Positions 1 through 9,445 of a stretch of DNA of 64,000 nucleotides are shown here, piece after piece; position 1 is the stretch's first letter, and every line of letters starts with the position of its first letter. The stretch comes from Trichomonas vaginalis G3 (Eukaryota; Parabasalia; Trichomonadida; Trichomonadidae): positions 2,356,001 to 2,420,000 of the forward strand of contig NC_067208.1 in the NCBI RefSeq assembly GCF_026262505.1, written 5' to 3'. The notes below the pieces were generated by a model. That model had not been told where the DNA came from. It did no database searches and saw only the letters and a list, made by a program, of their open reading frames with translations. Position numbers and translations under genes: made by a program.

Positions 1-2
1 CT

Positions 3-2210
3 GGTGGAACTTATATACTAGCTAGTGGAACTTATATACCACCAAACCCTCCAAGAGAAGCACCTGCACCAGGACTACCTAACACATTTACATCGTCACA
101 TGGACACAGACACAGGCATGCACCAAAACCAACACAACAACCAGCACAACAACCACCTCCACAACCAGCACAGCAACCAACACAACAACCAACAGTTCAA
201 AACCCTGCACAACAACCAACACAACAACCAACACAACAACCAACAGTTCAAAACCCTGCACAACAACCACCTCCACAACCAGAGCAAGGACATAAAAGAA
301 GTAGAGAACAAGGAAACCAAGAATTCTTAAAAAGGCTTAAGGAAGACTATGGTTACCCAGATAGTATTGACTTTAGTGACAGATATAAAGAAGCTATTAG
401 AAAGTTCAATGAAGGAAATACTGACCCGGACCTATTTAGCTTTATGGCTCAGCACCAAAACGGATATAAATTCAAACCTGGAAAATACAAGCTCGCTAAG
501 GGATATGATTTAATAGCATATCATCCAAATGACATGAACGAATTTACTCCGAGATATTTGATGTCAGAGCTAAATGACAATTCAACTCCCGTCATGAAAC
601 GCGTAAAAAATAGAGACGGAACGAAAGAAGAAAGGTTTATGAGTCCGGATGACTTAGATAGGGAAATTGTTGAAAACGGTCTCGGAATATATGAAATGCC
701 AGCAGATGAGGTACAAGAAACTCCACAGGAAGAACTAGTTCAGATACAACCAGACATGGAAGAAATAGTTCAGCAACAACAGCTAGAAGAGCCTGAAGGA
801 AACGAACAAGTCACTCCTTTGGAAACTAACTTCACAGAACTAGATGAAGATTTGGAACAGCCGAAAAATCTTGACCCTCAACAAGAGTATGCGGAGAATA
901 TGGAATATTTCCAAGAGTCTAAAAAAAATTCGGCTGACATAGTAGAAGAATATCGAAAAATGTTTGCCGACATACAAAAGACTCCAACACCAGATGAAAA
1001 TATTCAGCATAGAATGGAAGCACTGAAAGAAAATGTACACAAATACAACAACCCTTTTTACTTACGAGCATTTAACGTTCAATCTTCGGATGAACTCGGT
1101 GAAAATAAAAGGTTAAATTTCAAGAAAACATATAGAAATGAAACATTGTTTAAAGTTCATTCAGAACCTAACCAAGATGGAAACAAACCTACTTTTGTTT
1201 CTGCAGACGATGGAACTACAATGAGATGGGGTCATAAAGCTAACCCGGATAGGTGGTTCATAAACTTACAACCACAATTCCAAGAAGTTGTAGACGCAAT
1301 GGAAGTGAATGGTGAACGAGATATAGCTGGTATTTTAAGCGCGGCTTTAATGCCATTGAAAGATATGAAACATGCAGATATTTTGGACCAGTATGAAATG
1401 AACATGGCTGATGGAAATATAACACCTGACGTTCTAAAACATTTATCTCAAAGAACTACACAGAACCATAGAGATGGTATATTTGGTGAAGAGTTTAGAA
1501 AGAAAGTTAGGGACAGAGAAGGAAGAGAACCTATTGTACATGACCTTGCAAACGAAAGTTTGCAAAATGTCATAAAAACTTACTTTGCAGACAATGAACT
1601 GAGAAGGGATGAATATTTAAGAAAACTCAAATGGACAGTACCAAATGAAATGTTAGTATTGAAAAACATGTTCCTTGACAAAATAAAACCAACTACAGAA
1701 ATAAACGACGCAAGACTGAAAGATTGGGTAAAAGCTTTCCCATTCACAAAAGATATAGTTGGTAACATGGAAAGAAAACCAGAATGGCTACAAAAACATA
1801 TATTTGGAAACGAGCTTATTCCATATGGACAGGCTCTGTTTGAAGAGCTTGAACCGGAAACTCAGGAAAGAGTCATGCAAACAATACGCAAAGACTCAAA
1901 TACAAACTATGACAAACTCTTTCTAGGATATAGGTTACCTGAGATGGGCGACCAGAGCCCAAAGGCAAAAAGGACATGGGAAATTTACAACATACTAGGT
2001 GAACATGAGGCAAAGATGCAACAACTTGAAGCAGAGGGCAAGTTACCAAAAGCGACACCAAAGAAGAAGAGAAGAGTAGAACAAAGTGAAAGTAGTGAAG
2101 AACTAACTTCATCTAGTGAAAGTAGTGGCAATGAAGGAAAAAGAAGAGTTAAAAACTCAGTCAGGAAGAAAGTAAAGCTTGGTCCACGTGGGTTCTATTA
2201 TGACACATAA
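3..2210 (+). CDS. Large Gln/Pro-rich, charged Polinton protein with C-terminal nuclear localisation signals (partial at left edge)
   Basis: The frame is open from the window edge, so the N-terminus is missing; an internal ATG lies at 444. The first 100 residues are Pro/Gln-rich with repeated units such as TQQPTVQNPAQQP. A charged, mostly helical body follows. The C-terminus carries PKKKRRV, almost the SV40 large-T nuclear localisation signal, then a Ser/Glu-rich stretch and a second basic cluster (RRVKNSVRKKVK). It lies 32 bp upstream of the major capsid gene on the same strand, so a structural or DNA-associated virion role is plausible. I do not recognise the family; nuclear targeting is inferred from the basic motifs only. 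Confidence 0.75.
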   Translation, partial: GGTYILASGTYIPPNPPREAPAPGLPNTFTSSHGHRHRHAPKPTQQPAQQPPPQPAQQPTQQPTVQNPAQQPTQQPTQQPTVQNPAQQPPPQPEQGHKRSREQGNQEFLKRLKEDYGYPDSIDFSDRYKEAIRKFNEGNTDPDLFSFMAQHQNGYKFKPGKYKLAKGYDLIAYHPNDMNEFTPRYLMSELNDNSTPVMKRVKNRDGTKEERFMSPDDLDREIVENGLGIYEMPADEVQETPQEELVQIQPDMEEIVQQQQLEEPEGNEQVTPLETNFTELDEDLEQPKNLDPQQEYAENMEYFQESKKNSADIVEEYRKMFADIQKTPTPDENIQHRMEALKENVHKYNNPFYLRAFNVQSSDELGENKRLNFKKTYRNETLFKVHSEPNQDGNKPTFVSADDGTTMRWGHKANPDRWFINLQPQFQEVVDAMEVNGERDIAGILSAALMPLKDMKHADILDQYEMNMADGNITPDVLKHLSQRTTQNHRDGIFGEEFRKKVRDREGREPIVHDLANESLQNVIKTYFADNELRRDEYLRKLKWTVPNEMLVLKNMFLDKIKPTTEINDARLKDWVKAFPFTKDIVGNMERKPEWLQKHIFGNELIPYGQALFEELEPETQERVMQTIRKDSNTNYDKLFLGYRLPEMGDQSPKAKRTWEIYNILGEHEAKMQQLEAEGKLPKATPKKKRRVEQSESSEELTSSSESSGNEGKRRVKNSVRKKVKLGPRGFYYDT

Positions 2211-2242
2211 ATCCAACTATTCTATATTTTTACCCATATGAA

Positions 2243-3849
2243 ATGTACGCCGCTCAGAATATAACGCCAACAGTTTTGGATGCTATGAATGGAAATGTTT
2301 CCGAATGGTATAACGAATGCGACAATGCCATTAGAAGGTCAGAAATAGTTCCTGGAACTTACGAATATACAACTGCTGTTTCTTATGGAAACGTAGGTGA
2401 GTTTGGAGAAGGTTCTTCAACAACAGTAGATATTGCTTGCGACAGGTTTCATATAATTTCTATTGACAACTCTTTCTTATACGTGGAACAAGACATTGAA
2501 ATAAAACCTTCTGCCAAGTTGTCTGACAAGAAAGGTTGCAATGGAATTTTCTATGTCGGATACCAATATGCTCCAGAAGTTTTCATGGGATATAAGATAT
2601 ATTCTAACTCTGACTTAGTTCAAACAGTAACATGGGCAAACTATGAATGGTTCGCTTTGAGAAACTCAGTACAACCACAAGCTAGAGAACAAACAGACCA
2701 GTATGCAACTATTGAGAAAATAAGAAGACTTGACCCTAACGTTCCAGGAGTTTATGTTAACCTTTCTGGACAAACTGCAGCAGCAGTAACCAAAGTAAAA
2801 TTGAAACTTAGAGTTCCTTTGTCATCTTTCCTCATCTTCAGGTTTTTAAGATACTTGCCAAACTGGGCAGGAAAAATTTCTATCGAACTTACTCCAAGCA
2901 AAAATAACTTAGTCATTGCACCAACACAAGACCCATTCACTCTTACAGACGTAAAGGGAGCAAATCAAACGTCATTCGCCGAATTTTGCAAAGACAAAGT
3001 TGACTTAGACTTTGGTTTCTCAAACCTCAACACTGAAGTAAACTACTACTTCAATGCTGCTGGAACTGCTTGGGACCCAGTTAAGTTCACATGCGAAAAG
3101 TTTGAATGCAAGAGAATAGAAAGCAGACTTGCAGTCTATATGTTGGACCCAGATATTTCAAATGCTTTAGCTGCCAAATATATTGCAGTTCCACTTATGT
3201 TCCCTATACACCAAATATCTGTCAAAGACTTTGCAGGTGAAGTTGGAAACCAAAGTGCTGACCCAGGTGCAAGAACAGATATTGCCTTTAACAACTGCAA
3301 TGAAACATGCAGATACTATGTTTGTACTGTTCAGACGAACTATAAATGACTATTCTTGTTTCTACAACCCGGTATTAAATATCATATAAACATAGATGGC
3401 AAATACTATCCAAGAGAAGAATATTCTACAGTTGAGGATATGAGGTCATACAACTTGACATTAGATGCTATGAACTTTAACAACAACTTCACAACAACCA
3501 TTAACCCTGAAATGCAAAGTTCTATTATGCCATATGTGAAAGTATGGACCATACAGGAGCTCAAAACACTCAATATACAAATGGAGACCGTTCAAACTTT
3601 TGGCTTGGCATTCCATTTGCTGACTCAGAAGACTTTATGGGTGGTATTTCAACTGTTGGTACAGTTCAAATACAATATACTGGTGACAGAGACGGTCCAG
3701 ATGAATTGAAAGCAAAGAAGTTTACAAAACCAATAGCACTTTTCACGGAAGATGCTCTTTTGAAAATTCGTTCGATGAAACCTGCTGGAGCTCCTCAGAT
3801 TGGTATAACGACAGCTTCCATCGAGCAGATTTTGGCAGCAGGTCAGTAA
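2243..3849 (+). pseudogene. Major capsid protein gene (double jelly-roll), Polinton 1, broken
   Basis: The product resembles the whole capsid protein of Polinton 2 (57,544-59,118). Both share the order of an N-terminal strand-rich domain, a KLRLRIP/KLRVPL-type strand followed by a RFxPxxAG-type turn, and a second strand-rich domain. That is the layout of double jelly-roll capsid proteins of the Polinton/adenovirus/virophage lineage, which form the pseudohexameric shell units. It sits directly after the large charged protein and before a divergent pair of small genes, and its 3' end overlaps the convergent gene at 3,743. The gene appears broken about once or twice. Family assignment rests on the pairwise resemblance and context. 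Confidence 0.8.
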
Positions 3850-4162
3850 GTTGTTCTTGAACTGACTTCTCTCCGTCAAATATTGACAGTACGCCAGTTT
3901 TGACATAGTATTGTATTATAAACTTACCTTTAGAAATATCGGTCAGTTTTGTTGTTATATTTTTGTCTGCTTCAAGAACTTTCACCATCTCGGTTATACC
4001 AACTTTCTTTGCTTTATGAAAATATTTTGGTTCAGCAAAGACTGCTATTCTATAACATTTTCCATTGTTTGTGTAAAGAACTACTCTGTCAATGAACTTG
4101 TATTGTTTGTGTGTGTAAACTTTGTTCTGCTTCAATTCGAAGAGATACTCAAATACGTCCAT
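3743..4162 (-). CDS. Small hypothetical Polinton protein (139 aa)
   Basis: The gene runs opposite to the capsid gene and overlaps its 3' end by about 100 bp. It starts 18 bp from the divergent gene at 4,181. The protein is basic and strand-rich with no recognisable domain. Its position, head to head with the CCG-motif gene, matches the 133-aa gene of Polinton 2 (41,328-41,729), and both end with a Y-x-V-x(3-6)-G-E-K-like segment. I infer they are positional equivalents; sequence similarity is weak. The function is unknown. Confidence 0.6.
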   Translation of the reverse strand: MDVFEYLFELKQNKVYTHKQYKFIDRVVLYTNNGKCYRIAVFAEPKYFHKAKKVGITEMVKVLEADKNITTKLTDISKGKFIIQYYVKTGVLSIFDGEKSVQEQLTDLLPKSARWKLSLYQSEELQQVSSNEFSKEHLP

Positions 4163-4180
4163 CTTTTTATTCTAAGTAAA
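4163..4180. promoter_or_regulatory. 18-bp bidirectional promoter region
   Basis: Only 18 bp separate the two divergent ATG codons. The segment reads CTTTTTATTCTAAGTAAA. On the plus strand it gives the TTTTTAT-TCTA box seen before many genes of all three Polintons, and its complement gives a similar TTTTACTTAGAATAAAA. Both transcripts must start within or very near this stretch, so leaders would be almost absent, as is usual in trichomonads. Confidence 0.6.
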
Positions 4181-4762
4181 ATGTCATTTCCGAAAAATAG
4201 AAGCGTAAGTGTTTCAAAAGGTTTAATGGCGGTGGCAGATGTGAAGTTAAATTCACCAACTCAAACAAACAGTCAAAGTGTTGTTGTCAATGTCAAAGAC
4301 AGAGATGTTGAAGTGGGGAAACCATACGAAGACGAAGATGGTATAACAATAGTTCCTGTAAAAGAACAACCAACATATCCTGAAGTTAGCAGAGACTTAA
4401 GTTCTGTTGCAGATATTCGAAATGACTACCAACAACTTAAAGACAAACTTAAAACTCAGGAGAAGATTTGTCAGGCTTTGGGTATAATGTTAAACTTGGT
4501 CGAACACAACCCTGTAAAAGTGAACTCATATGTCATCGCACCTCATGAAATTTTGAAAGAACTATTGAAACTTTTGACAGAGGCAGACGATATAAACATC
4601 AAAGAAATAGAACCCGACATTGCTTGCTGTGGTGTTTCATACAATGTCATTGACAAGATATACGTTATGAAAGGAGGTGAAACGTTGAACTTAAAATATA
4701 GTTTCCCAGACGTCATAAAAATATTTGACGACCACAACATTTCATTAAAATTTACTTGCTAA
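4181..4762 (+). CDS. Conserved Polinton protein with a CCG motif (193 aa)
   Basis: The ATG at 4,181 is preferred over an upstream in-frame extension because it follows the promoter box and leaves the divergent gene intact. The C-terminal 50 residues carry the pattern I-E-P-D-I-A-C-C-G followed by a short strand-rich tail, matching L-D-P-E-I-E-C-C-G in the Polinton 2 gene at 41,755-42,369. The middle is helical (QQLKDKLKTQEK). The paired Cys-Cys-Gly might bind metal or form a disulfide, but this is only a guess. Both copies sit head to head with a small gene, so the module is conserved across two diverged families. Confidence 0.7.
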   Translation: MSFPKNRSVSVSKGLMAVADVKLNSPTQTNSQSVVVNVKDRDVEVGKPYEDEDGITIVPVKEQPTYPEVSRDLSSVADIRNDYQQLKDKLKTQEKICQALGIMLNLVEHNPVKVNSYVIAPHEILKELLKLLTEADDINIKEIEPDIACCGVSYNVIDKIYVMKGGETLNLKYSFPDVIKIFDDHNISLKFTC

Positions 4763-4768
4763 GTAAAA

Positions 4769-4999
4769 ATGTCAAAACTTCTTGAAAGATGTTTGAAGAA
4801 AAACAATATAGACTTTATTTCATGTAAAGGACTTTACACACTTTTGAACGATATGAAAGACCCTGTTTTGTTTGTTCGTGTAGACAAAGGAAAGTTCTAT
4901 GTCTTTACAAAATATTTGAACTTCTTAGACAGAGAACTTCAAGAAACGCCATGTGAAAGTTTAGATGAAGTTCTTCTCCACTTTCAGAAAAACTTTTAA
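4769..4999 (+). CDS. Small conserved Polinton protein (76 aa)
   Basis: It begins 6 bp after the CCG-motif gene and is probably co-expressed with it. The arrangement is helix, short strands (a VRVDKGKFYVFTKYL-like hairpin) and a C-terminal helix. The Polinton 2 protein at 42,430-42,672 has a similar size, a similar order of elements and a similar end (L-D-E-V-L versus V-E-E-V-L). The TIR-encoded 94-aa protein of Polinton 2 may be a more distant relative. No known domain is recognised; the role is unknown. Confidence 0.6.
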   Translation: MSKLLERCLKKNNIDFISCKGLYTLLNDMKDPVLFVRVDKGKFYVFTKYLNFLDRELQETPCESLDEVLLHFQKNF

Positions 5000-5009
5000 A
5001 TATATGTAA

Positions 5010-5818
5010 ATGGCAGAAGACATAGTGGTTTATACTATTACGACTAAAAACCCTGAGTCATATAATTCTATAACAACAAACTTACAAAGTCCTCAAGGAC
5101 GGTATTGTAAACTGACCTTAAACACGATGACGACTAAAGCCGTTTTGCTCTTTTGACACCAGAAGATTTTATTGTTGTGAATGGTAAAAAATACTCCTTT
5201 GAAGATACTTACTCAGATATACCACCAACAGGTTTTGTTGACTTATTTAATACTTTAAGGACGGATGTAACATGTGCTGCAACTAGAGCAGGTTTCATTA
5301 TGTTTGGATGTCCGACTGAGTTTACTATAAACGATATGAGCTATAATACAAAACTTATATCTGGTTTTTACTACCAACAGTTTCCTATAACAGGAAAAGG
5401 TGTCATACAAGGTTTGTCTGTTCCATTGACTTTAAGTACACCTATTTTATATATTGTTTCAAACTTAGGTTCAAAGTGCTATTCGAATGTCGACAGAAAC
5501 TACTATGACCAAAAGATACTCATGCGTATAAACAACACTTTCTCTGCTGGTTTGCCTATTGTTCATTCGAATGCAGAGTTTTCAGCTTTAGTAAACTCAA
5601 ACACTTTGGCAAACATAAACTTAACCTTAGTTGACGCAAACTTTGTTCCTGTAAAACTTTTATGTCCTATGTATTTGTCAATGACGGCAGAAAGTTTCGA
5701 ATTGGAAGATGCAACTGGTGAAAGTATTGTACTACAAGAACAACTTCAACAACAAATAGCTCAAGAACAACAAATGCAACAAATGGAACAAATGCAACAA
5801 CAAATAGCTCAAGAATAA
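5010..5818 (+). pseudogene. Minor capsid (penton-like) protein gene, Polinton 1, apparently broken
   Basis: The C-terminal third contains the pattern L-x-N-I-N-L-T-L-V-D-x-N-F-x-P-V-x-L, which is typical of single jelly-roll penton/minor capsid proteins of Polintons and virophages and matches the L-V-D-x-Q-G-E-P-V-E-L segment of the Polinton 2 gene at 42,633-43,313. The last 30 residues form a Gln-rich repeat (QQQIAQEQQMQQ). It lies between the small conserved gene and the helicase. About one break is apparent. The penton role is inferred from the fold signature and the company of the major capsid gene. Confidence 0.65.
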
Positions 5819-5851
5819 AAAAAATATTTTTTTTTATTTTTATATAAAAAA

Positions 5852-7087
5852 ATGTACAGAATAGACGTTTCAGATTTTTATGACTTCCAAGCGTTCAGAA
5901 ATATGTGTCCATTTCGAGACTATAACAAAGCAGTCGAGAATTTGAAACGTTTAGTCATTTATGTCGACTCTGCCCCAGAATGTTATGTCATGAAAGAATG
6001 GGATGTAGTCTTTAACAAACCAAGAGCGACAATAGTTTCAGAACAAGAATGTAAACAGAAACTTAAGAAAATAAAAGTCGTACAAGTTGGCATGAAGATG
6101 TTAGATGCTTGGGATATCTTATTGTCAAAACTTGAAGATTTTTCAGTTCGTGGTATAAAGTTCTATACACCTTCTCCAAACTTCTATTCTATCTTCACTG
6201 GATATAAATACGAACAAGTAGAATGGAAAGAAAATGTTATAGAAGCTTGGTTAGACCATGTCAAAGAAATTATATGCAATGGAAACGAAAGAGTCTATGA
6301 GTATATCTTATGTTGGTTTGCAAACATCTTACAACATCCAAGTGCTAAAAATGAAACTGCTCTCATCATAATTGGAAAACAAGGAACTGGTAAGAACACT
6401 TTCTTTACAGATATCTTATGCAAACTGTTAGAGGGCTATTCGAACCCGAATATGACAAACTTAGAAAACATCTGCGGTAAATTTAACTCTTCAATAGAGA
6501 ATATGAAACTTATAGTATGTAACGAACTTCAAAGTATAGATACAACAAAGGTTTTAAACTCGGATGCTTTGAAGAGTCTTATAACAGACAAAGTTGGAGT
6601 TGTTGAAAGAAAATATAAAGACCAAAGAGTTTGTGAAAATGTTGCAAATTTCATCATGGTTTCAAACAACGCCGTTCCGATGAAGTTAGAAAGTTCTGAC
6701 AGAAGATATGTAGTTGTCAGAACGTCAGATTCTCATATGCAAGATACAGAATATTTTGACGACTTAGCAGAAACTTTAACACCTAACTTTTACAACCACT
6801 TGTTCTCATATTTCATGACATTAGATATTTCAAAGTTCAATCCAAGACAAATTCCACATACCGAAGAGAGACAAACATTGTTAGAAGCAAACAAGAGTGT
6901 ATATGAACTGTTCATAGATGAAACTGACTTTGAGTGTTTAGATGAAAGGTCATTGTACGATTCGTATAAACAGTATTGTCAAGAGTATGGTTATATGACA
7001 GCGTCTAAACGAACATTCTTGGCAAATGTCAAAAGTCTTTTAGACGTACAGAATGGTGTATATACAAAGAAAAATTTTTCTGAGTAA
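5852..7087 (+). CDS. Superfamily 3 helicase (D5-like)
   Basis: Residues about 165-180 hold a Walker A of the form G-K-Q-G-T-G-K-N-T, followed by a Walker B-like I-V-C-N-E-L and a motif C-like F-I-M-V-S-N-N, the order expected for SF3 helicases of the poxvirus D5/DUF5906 group. Downstream R-R-Y-V-V supplies the arginine-finger region. The protein would unwind the element DNA during replication. Compared with the Polinton 2 protein (48,761-51,073, 770 aa) it corresponds to the helicase half only; no primase-like domain precedes it. A TTTTTAT box with an AT-rich leader precedes the ATG. Confidence 0.85.
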   Translation: MYRIDVSDFYDFQAFRNMCPFRDYNKAVENLKRLVIYVDSAPECYVMKEWDVVFNKPRATIVSEQECKQKLKKIKVVQVGMKMLDAWDILLSKLEDFSVRGIKFYTPSPNFYSIFTGYKYEQVEWKENVIEAWLDHVKEIICNGNERVYEYILCWFANILQHPSAKNETALIIIGKQGTGKNTFFTDILCKLLEGYSNPNMTNLENICGKFNSSIENMKLIVCNELQSIDTTKVLNSDALKSLITDKVGVVERKYKDQRVCENVANFIMVSNNAVPMKLESSDRRYVVVRTSDSHMQDTEYFDDLAETLTPNFYNHLFSYFMTLDISKFNPRQIPHTEERQTLLEANKSVYELFIDETDFECLDERSLYDSYKQYCQEYGYMTASKRTFLANVKSLLDVQNGVYTKKNFSE

Positions 7088-7124
7088 ATTTTAAAAAAAA
7101 TATTTTTTTTATCCGATAGAAAAG

Positions 7125-7544
7125 ATGACGAAATTCATCTCAGTCAACAAGTACATGTCAGGACTTAAAGAAGAACTAGACCCATTCACATATTTGAATG
7201 TTTACTTCTACCATTTTGAAAAGTCTACATTTGACAAAGTTTGGAACATCGAACCAGTTAAGTTTGCTATTGTGACTAAAAATGGTGCGAAATTTGAAGA
7301 CTTAGACATAGAAGGTTTGTTAACAGTCAAAGAAAGTTTTGACAGAAGGTTTTCAAACCTTAAAGAAGGCAAAGCATACAAACTTGTTATACCTTATGAA
7401 CCAAAGAAAGCAGACGACTATGAATATTATGAGTCTAAGATAGTTGAAGTTCAAGGTAAATTGGGTAAAAAGATTTTAGAGTCTAAGCCGGTGTTTGCTC
7501 CTAAAGAGGAAGAGAACATTGACATTGACCCAGAAATGTTCTAA
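7125..7544 (+). CDS. Hypothetical protein following the helicase (139 aa)
   Basis: It starts 38 bp after the helicase behind a TTTTTTTATCCGATAG box. The product is mixed helix/strand and ends in an acidic tail (E-E-E-N-I-D-I-D-P). A gene next to the Polinton 2 primase-helicase (51,330-51,803) ends in a comparable I-D-I-D plus acidic tail, so the two may be equivalents despite opposite orientation. An accessory replication role, for example single-strand DNA binding, would suit the position and the acidic tail, but nothing in the sequence proves it. Confidence 0.6.
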   Translation: MTKFISVNKYMSGLKEELDPFTYLNVYFYHFEKSTFDKVWNIEPVKFAIVTKNGAKFEDLDIEGLLTVKESFDRRFSNLKEGKAYKLVIPYEPKKADDYEYYESKIVEVQGKLGKKILESKPVFAPKEEENIDIDPEMF

Positions 7545-7559
7545 AAATAAAATTTTTTT

Positions 7560-8006
7560 TTACATGTCAAATTTCTTTTTCTCTGGCTCTGGTTCTTTCT
7601 TCTCTTCTTCTACTTTCTTTTCTTTCTTTTCTCTCTTCTTCTTCTCTGGTGGAGTTATGTCAAACTTCTCAGAACCATATTTTTGTAAAAGTGCTTTGTC
7701 ATTTAATAGCTCTTCTATTCTGTTTTCTATTTCATTTTCAAGAACAGCGCATGTGTCTTCTTTGCATTCTAAGAAGTTTTGTTGGACTTCATCTCTCCAA
7801 GAGGCGTCATCTCTGTCAACAAGTCTGTCATTGACAAATTTTAAGACTTCTCTGCTTAAGGTTTTATGGTTCTTGTCATATTCCCAGAAACAGAACTTTA
7901 GAACAAATTCCCCTTTCTTGTTTACACTATGTAAGATTTTATGGTCGACAGATGTTTTGCTGTCGAAAAGCTTGTCTCGAATATAGATAGCGAAATCGCT
8001 AGACAT
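7560..8006 (-). CDS. Hypothetical protein with Lys/Glu-rich tail (148 aa)
   Basis: The N-terminal two thirds are helical and contain several Cys and Trp residues. The last 35 residues are a Lys/Glu/Pro low-complexity tail. It is convergent with the preceding 139-aa gene, and its start lies 36 bp from the ATPase start at 8,043, making another compact divergent pair. I do not recognise a family. The low-complexity tail weakens similarity-based inference. Confidence 0.55.
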   Translation of the reverse strand: MSSDFAIYIRDKLFDSKTSVDHKILHSVNKKGEFVLKFCFWEYDKNHKTLSREVLKFVNDRLVDRDDASWRDEVQQNFLECKEDTCAVLENEIENRIEELLNDKALLQKYGSEKFDITPPEKKKREKKEKKVEEEKKEPEPEKKKFDM

Positions 8007-8042
8007 TTCCTAAAAGATAAAAATTTTAATTTTTCTAAAAAT

Positions 8043-8918
8043 ATGTTAGAAAAAAAGTTTGCTGACATTGACAAGAAATTTGAGAATGTTTTAAACAAGA
8101 ACAAGAGGAAGTTAGAAAATGCTCAGATAAAACCCATACATGACAAGTTCTTATTTGCTCAGAATGGTATAACAGGTCTAATTGCACCGCCTGGGTCTGG
8201 TAAGACTTTCACTTATCTTAAAATGGCTGCACAACAACAAGAACTAGATGAGAAGAACCCATTCTATGAGTTAGTAGTCATTTGTAGTACTTCTGGTCAA
8301 TTTGACCAAACCGTAAATTCGTTCAAAGATATTATAAAAAAGTCTAAGTTAGTATCTATAAAAGACTCTGAGTTGTTAGATTGGATAAAGAAGTACCAAA
8401 GAAGAGTTTTGAAGTACAATGCTATAAATGAGTATGTCAATTCGAGGTTTAAAGACCCAAATGAGGAAATGCAGAGAATATTAGAGAAGAAACACTTCAG
8501 AAACAAACAGAAAGAGATAGAATACATTTCGAAGAAATTGCAATCTTACGATTGGAAGACTTACCCTCACAGATGTCTTCTTATCTTAGATGATTTCGCC
8601 TCTCATCCTTTGTTAAAGAATAGAGAACAAGACATGTGTCGAATTCTTAAGAAGCTCAGACACTTTAACATTTCAGTTGTCATTTGTGTACAGACAGCCA
8701 AGAGTTTAAGTAAGGATGTAAAGAGAATACTTACTGATATTGTACTTTTCCCCGGATTGTCCGAAGACGATTTCATGGAACTTATGAAAGAGTCCATGGC
8801 AGGTAAGTTTGACAGACATGAACTATGGGAGAAGTACAAAGTCATACAAGACCCTCATACTTCTTTCAGAATTCATATCTACGCAAACAAAGTTCAAATT
8901 GTAAAAAGTCAAGCGTAA
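8043..8918 (+). CDS. DNA-packaging ATPase (A32/FtsK-HerA type)
   Basis: A Walker A (A-P-P-G-S-G-K-T) lies about 45 residues in, and a Walker B (L-L-I-L-D-D-F-A) follows near residue 180, then a sensor-like segment with V-V-I-C-V-Q-T. This layout fits the A32-like packaging ATPases of Polintons, virophages and large DNA viruses, which pump DNA into the capsid. I chose ATG 8,043, not the longer upstream extension, because the extension would overlap the divergent gene. Polinton 2 has a broken equivalent at 40,446-41,331. Confidence 0.88.
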   Translation: MLEKKFADIDKKFENVLNKNKRKLENAQIKPIHDKFLFAQNGITGLIAPPGSGKTFTYLKMAAQQQELDEKNPFYELVVICSTSGQFDQTVNSFKDIIKKSKLVSIKDSELLDWIKKYQRRVLKYNAINEYVNSRFKDPNEEMQRILEKKHFRNKQKEIEYISKKLQSYDWKTYPHRCLLILDDFASHPLLKNREQDMCRILKKLRHFNISVVICVQTAKSLSKDVKRILTDIVLFPGLSEDDFMELMKESMAGKFDRHELWEKYKVIQDPHTSFRIHIYANKVQIVKSQA

Positions 8919-8929
8919 AAATGTAAGTG

Positions 8930-9420
8930 TTTGAGTCTTAGTCTGTTGTGGTGCTGGGGCTGTCGGTTCTTCTGGCTTTGGAATGGACTCGGTTGGTGGT
9001 ACGTCGGACATTCGTTTGTGTCCTGTCGGATGGAAGGACTTTTCCTGTTGGAAGGAAGAGTTCTTCCTGTCGGAAGGAAAATTTTTTCCTGTTGGAAAGA
9101 AAAACTTTTCCTGTCGGAAAGAAAAATTTTTCCTGAAGGTCGGCCAAAAAGTTCTCAATTTTCGAAAATTTGAATGGTTTACGGACGGACAACTGGAAAA
9201 ATTTTTCCTGTCGGAAGGAAAATTTTTTCCTGTTGGAAGGAAAATTTTTTCCAGTTGGAAGGAAAATTTTTTCCTGTTGGAAGGAAAAACTTTTCCTGTT
9301 GGAAGGAAATTTTTTTCCTGTTGGAAGGAAAAACTTTTCCTGTCGGAAGGAAGGACTCGGAATGTCAGAAGGATTTGACAAGACAATTTACCTTATAGAG
9401 CTACCTGAGCCATCTGACTT
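8930..9420. repeat. Tandem near-palindromic 22-bp repeats in a duplicated divergent-promoter segment
   Basis: About a dozen units of the form TTTTCCTGTYGGAAGGAAAA line up between 9,018 and 9,350. Each unit is nearly self-complementary, so both strands translate into similar Lys/Phe-rich peptides; I regard these frames as artefacts. The segment also contains the starts of two genes (minus start at 9,011, plus start at 9,362) that copy the starts at 11,432 and 11,585, and the same AAAAGTTCTCAATTTTCGAA core (about 9,145 and 11,478). It is thus a partial duplicate of 11,370-11,630 with expanded repeats. Neither gene start continues into a full gene here. Confidence 0.8.
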
Positions 9421-9445
9421 TCACAAAAGACCAAAAATAAACGCT

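Noticed and set aside
88-330. Overlapping frames in three phases over the Gln/Pro repeat
   Set aside because: They are shadows of the CAA-rich repeat. The plus frame continuous with 444-2,210 explains the region.
8823-9398. Several long frames on both strands rich in FFLPTGK / FPVGRK-like peptides
   Set aside because: They come from near-palindromic 22-bp repeats that stay open in many frames; not treated as genes.
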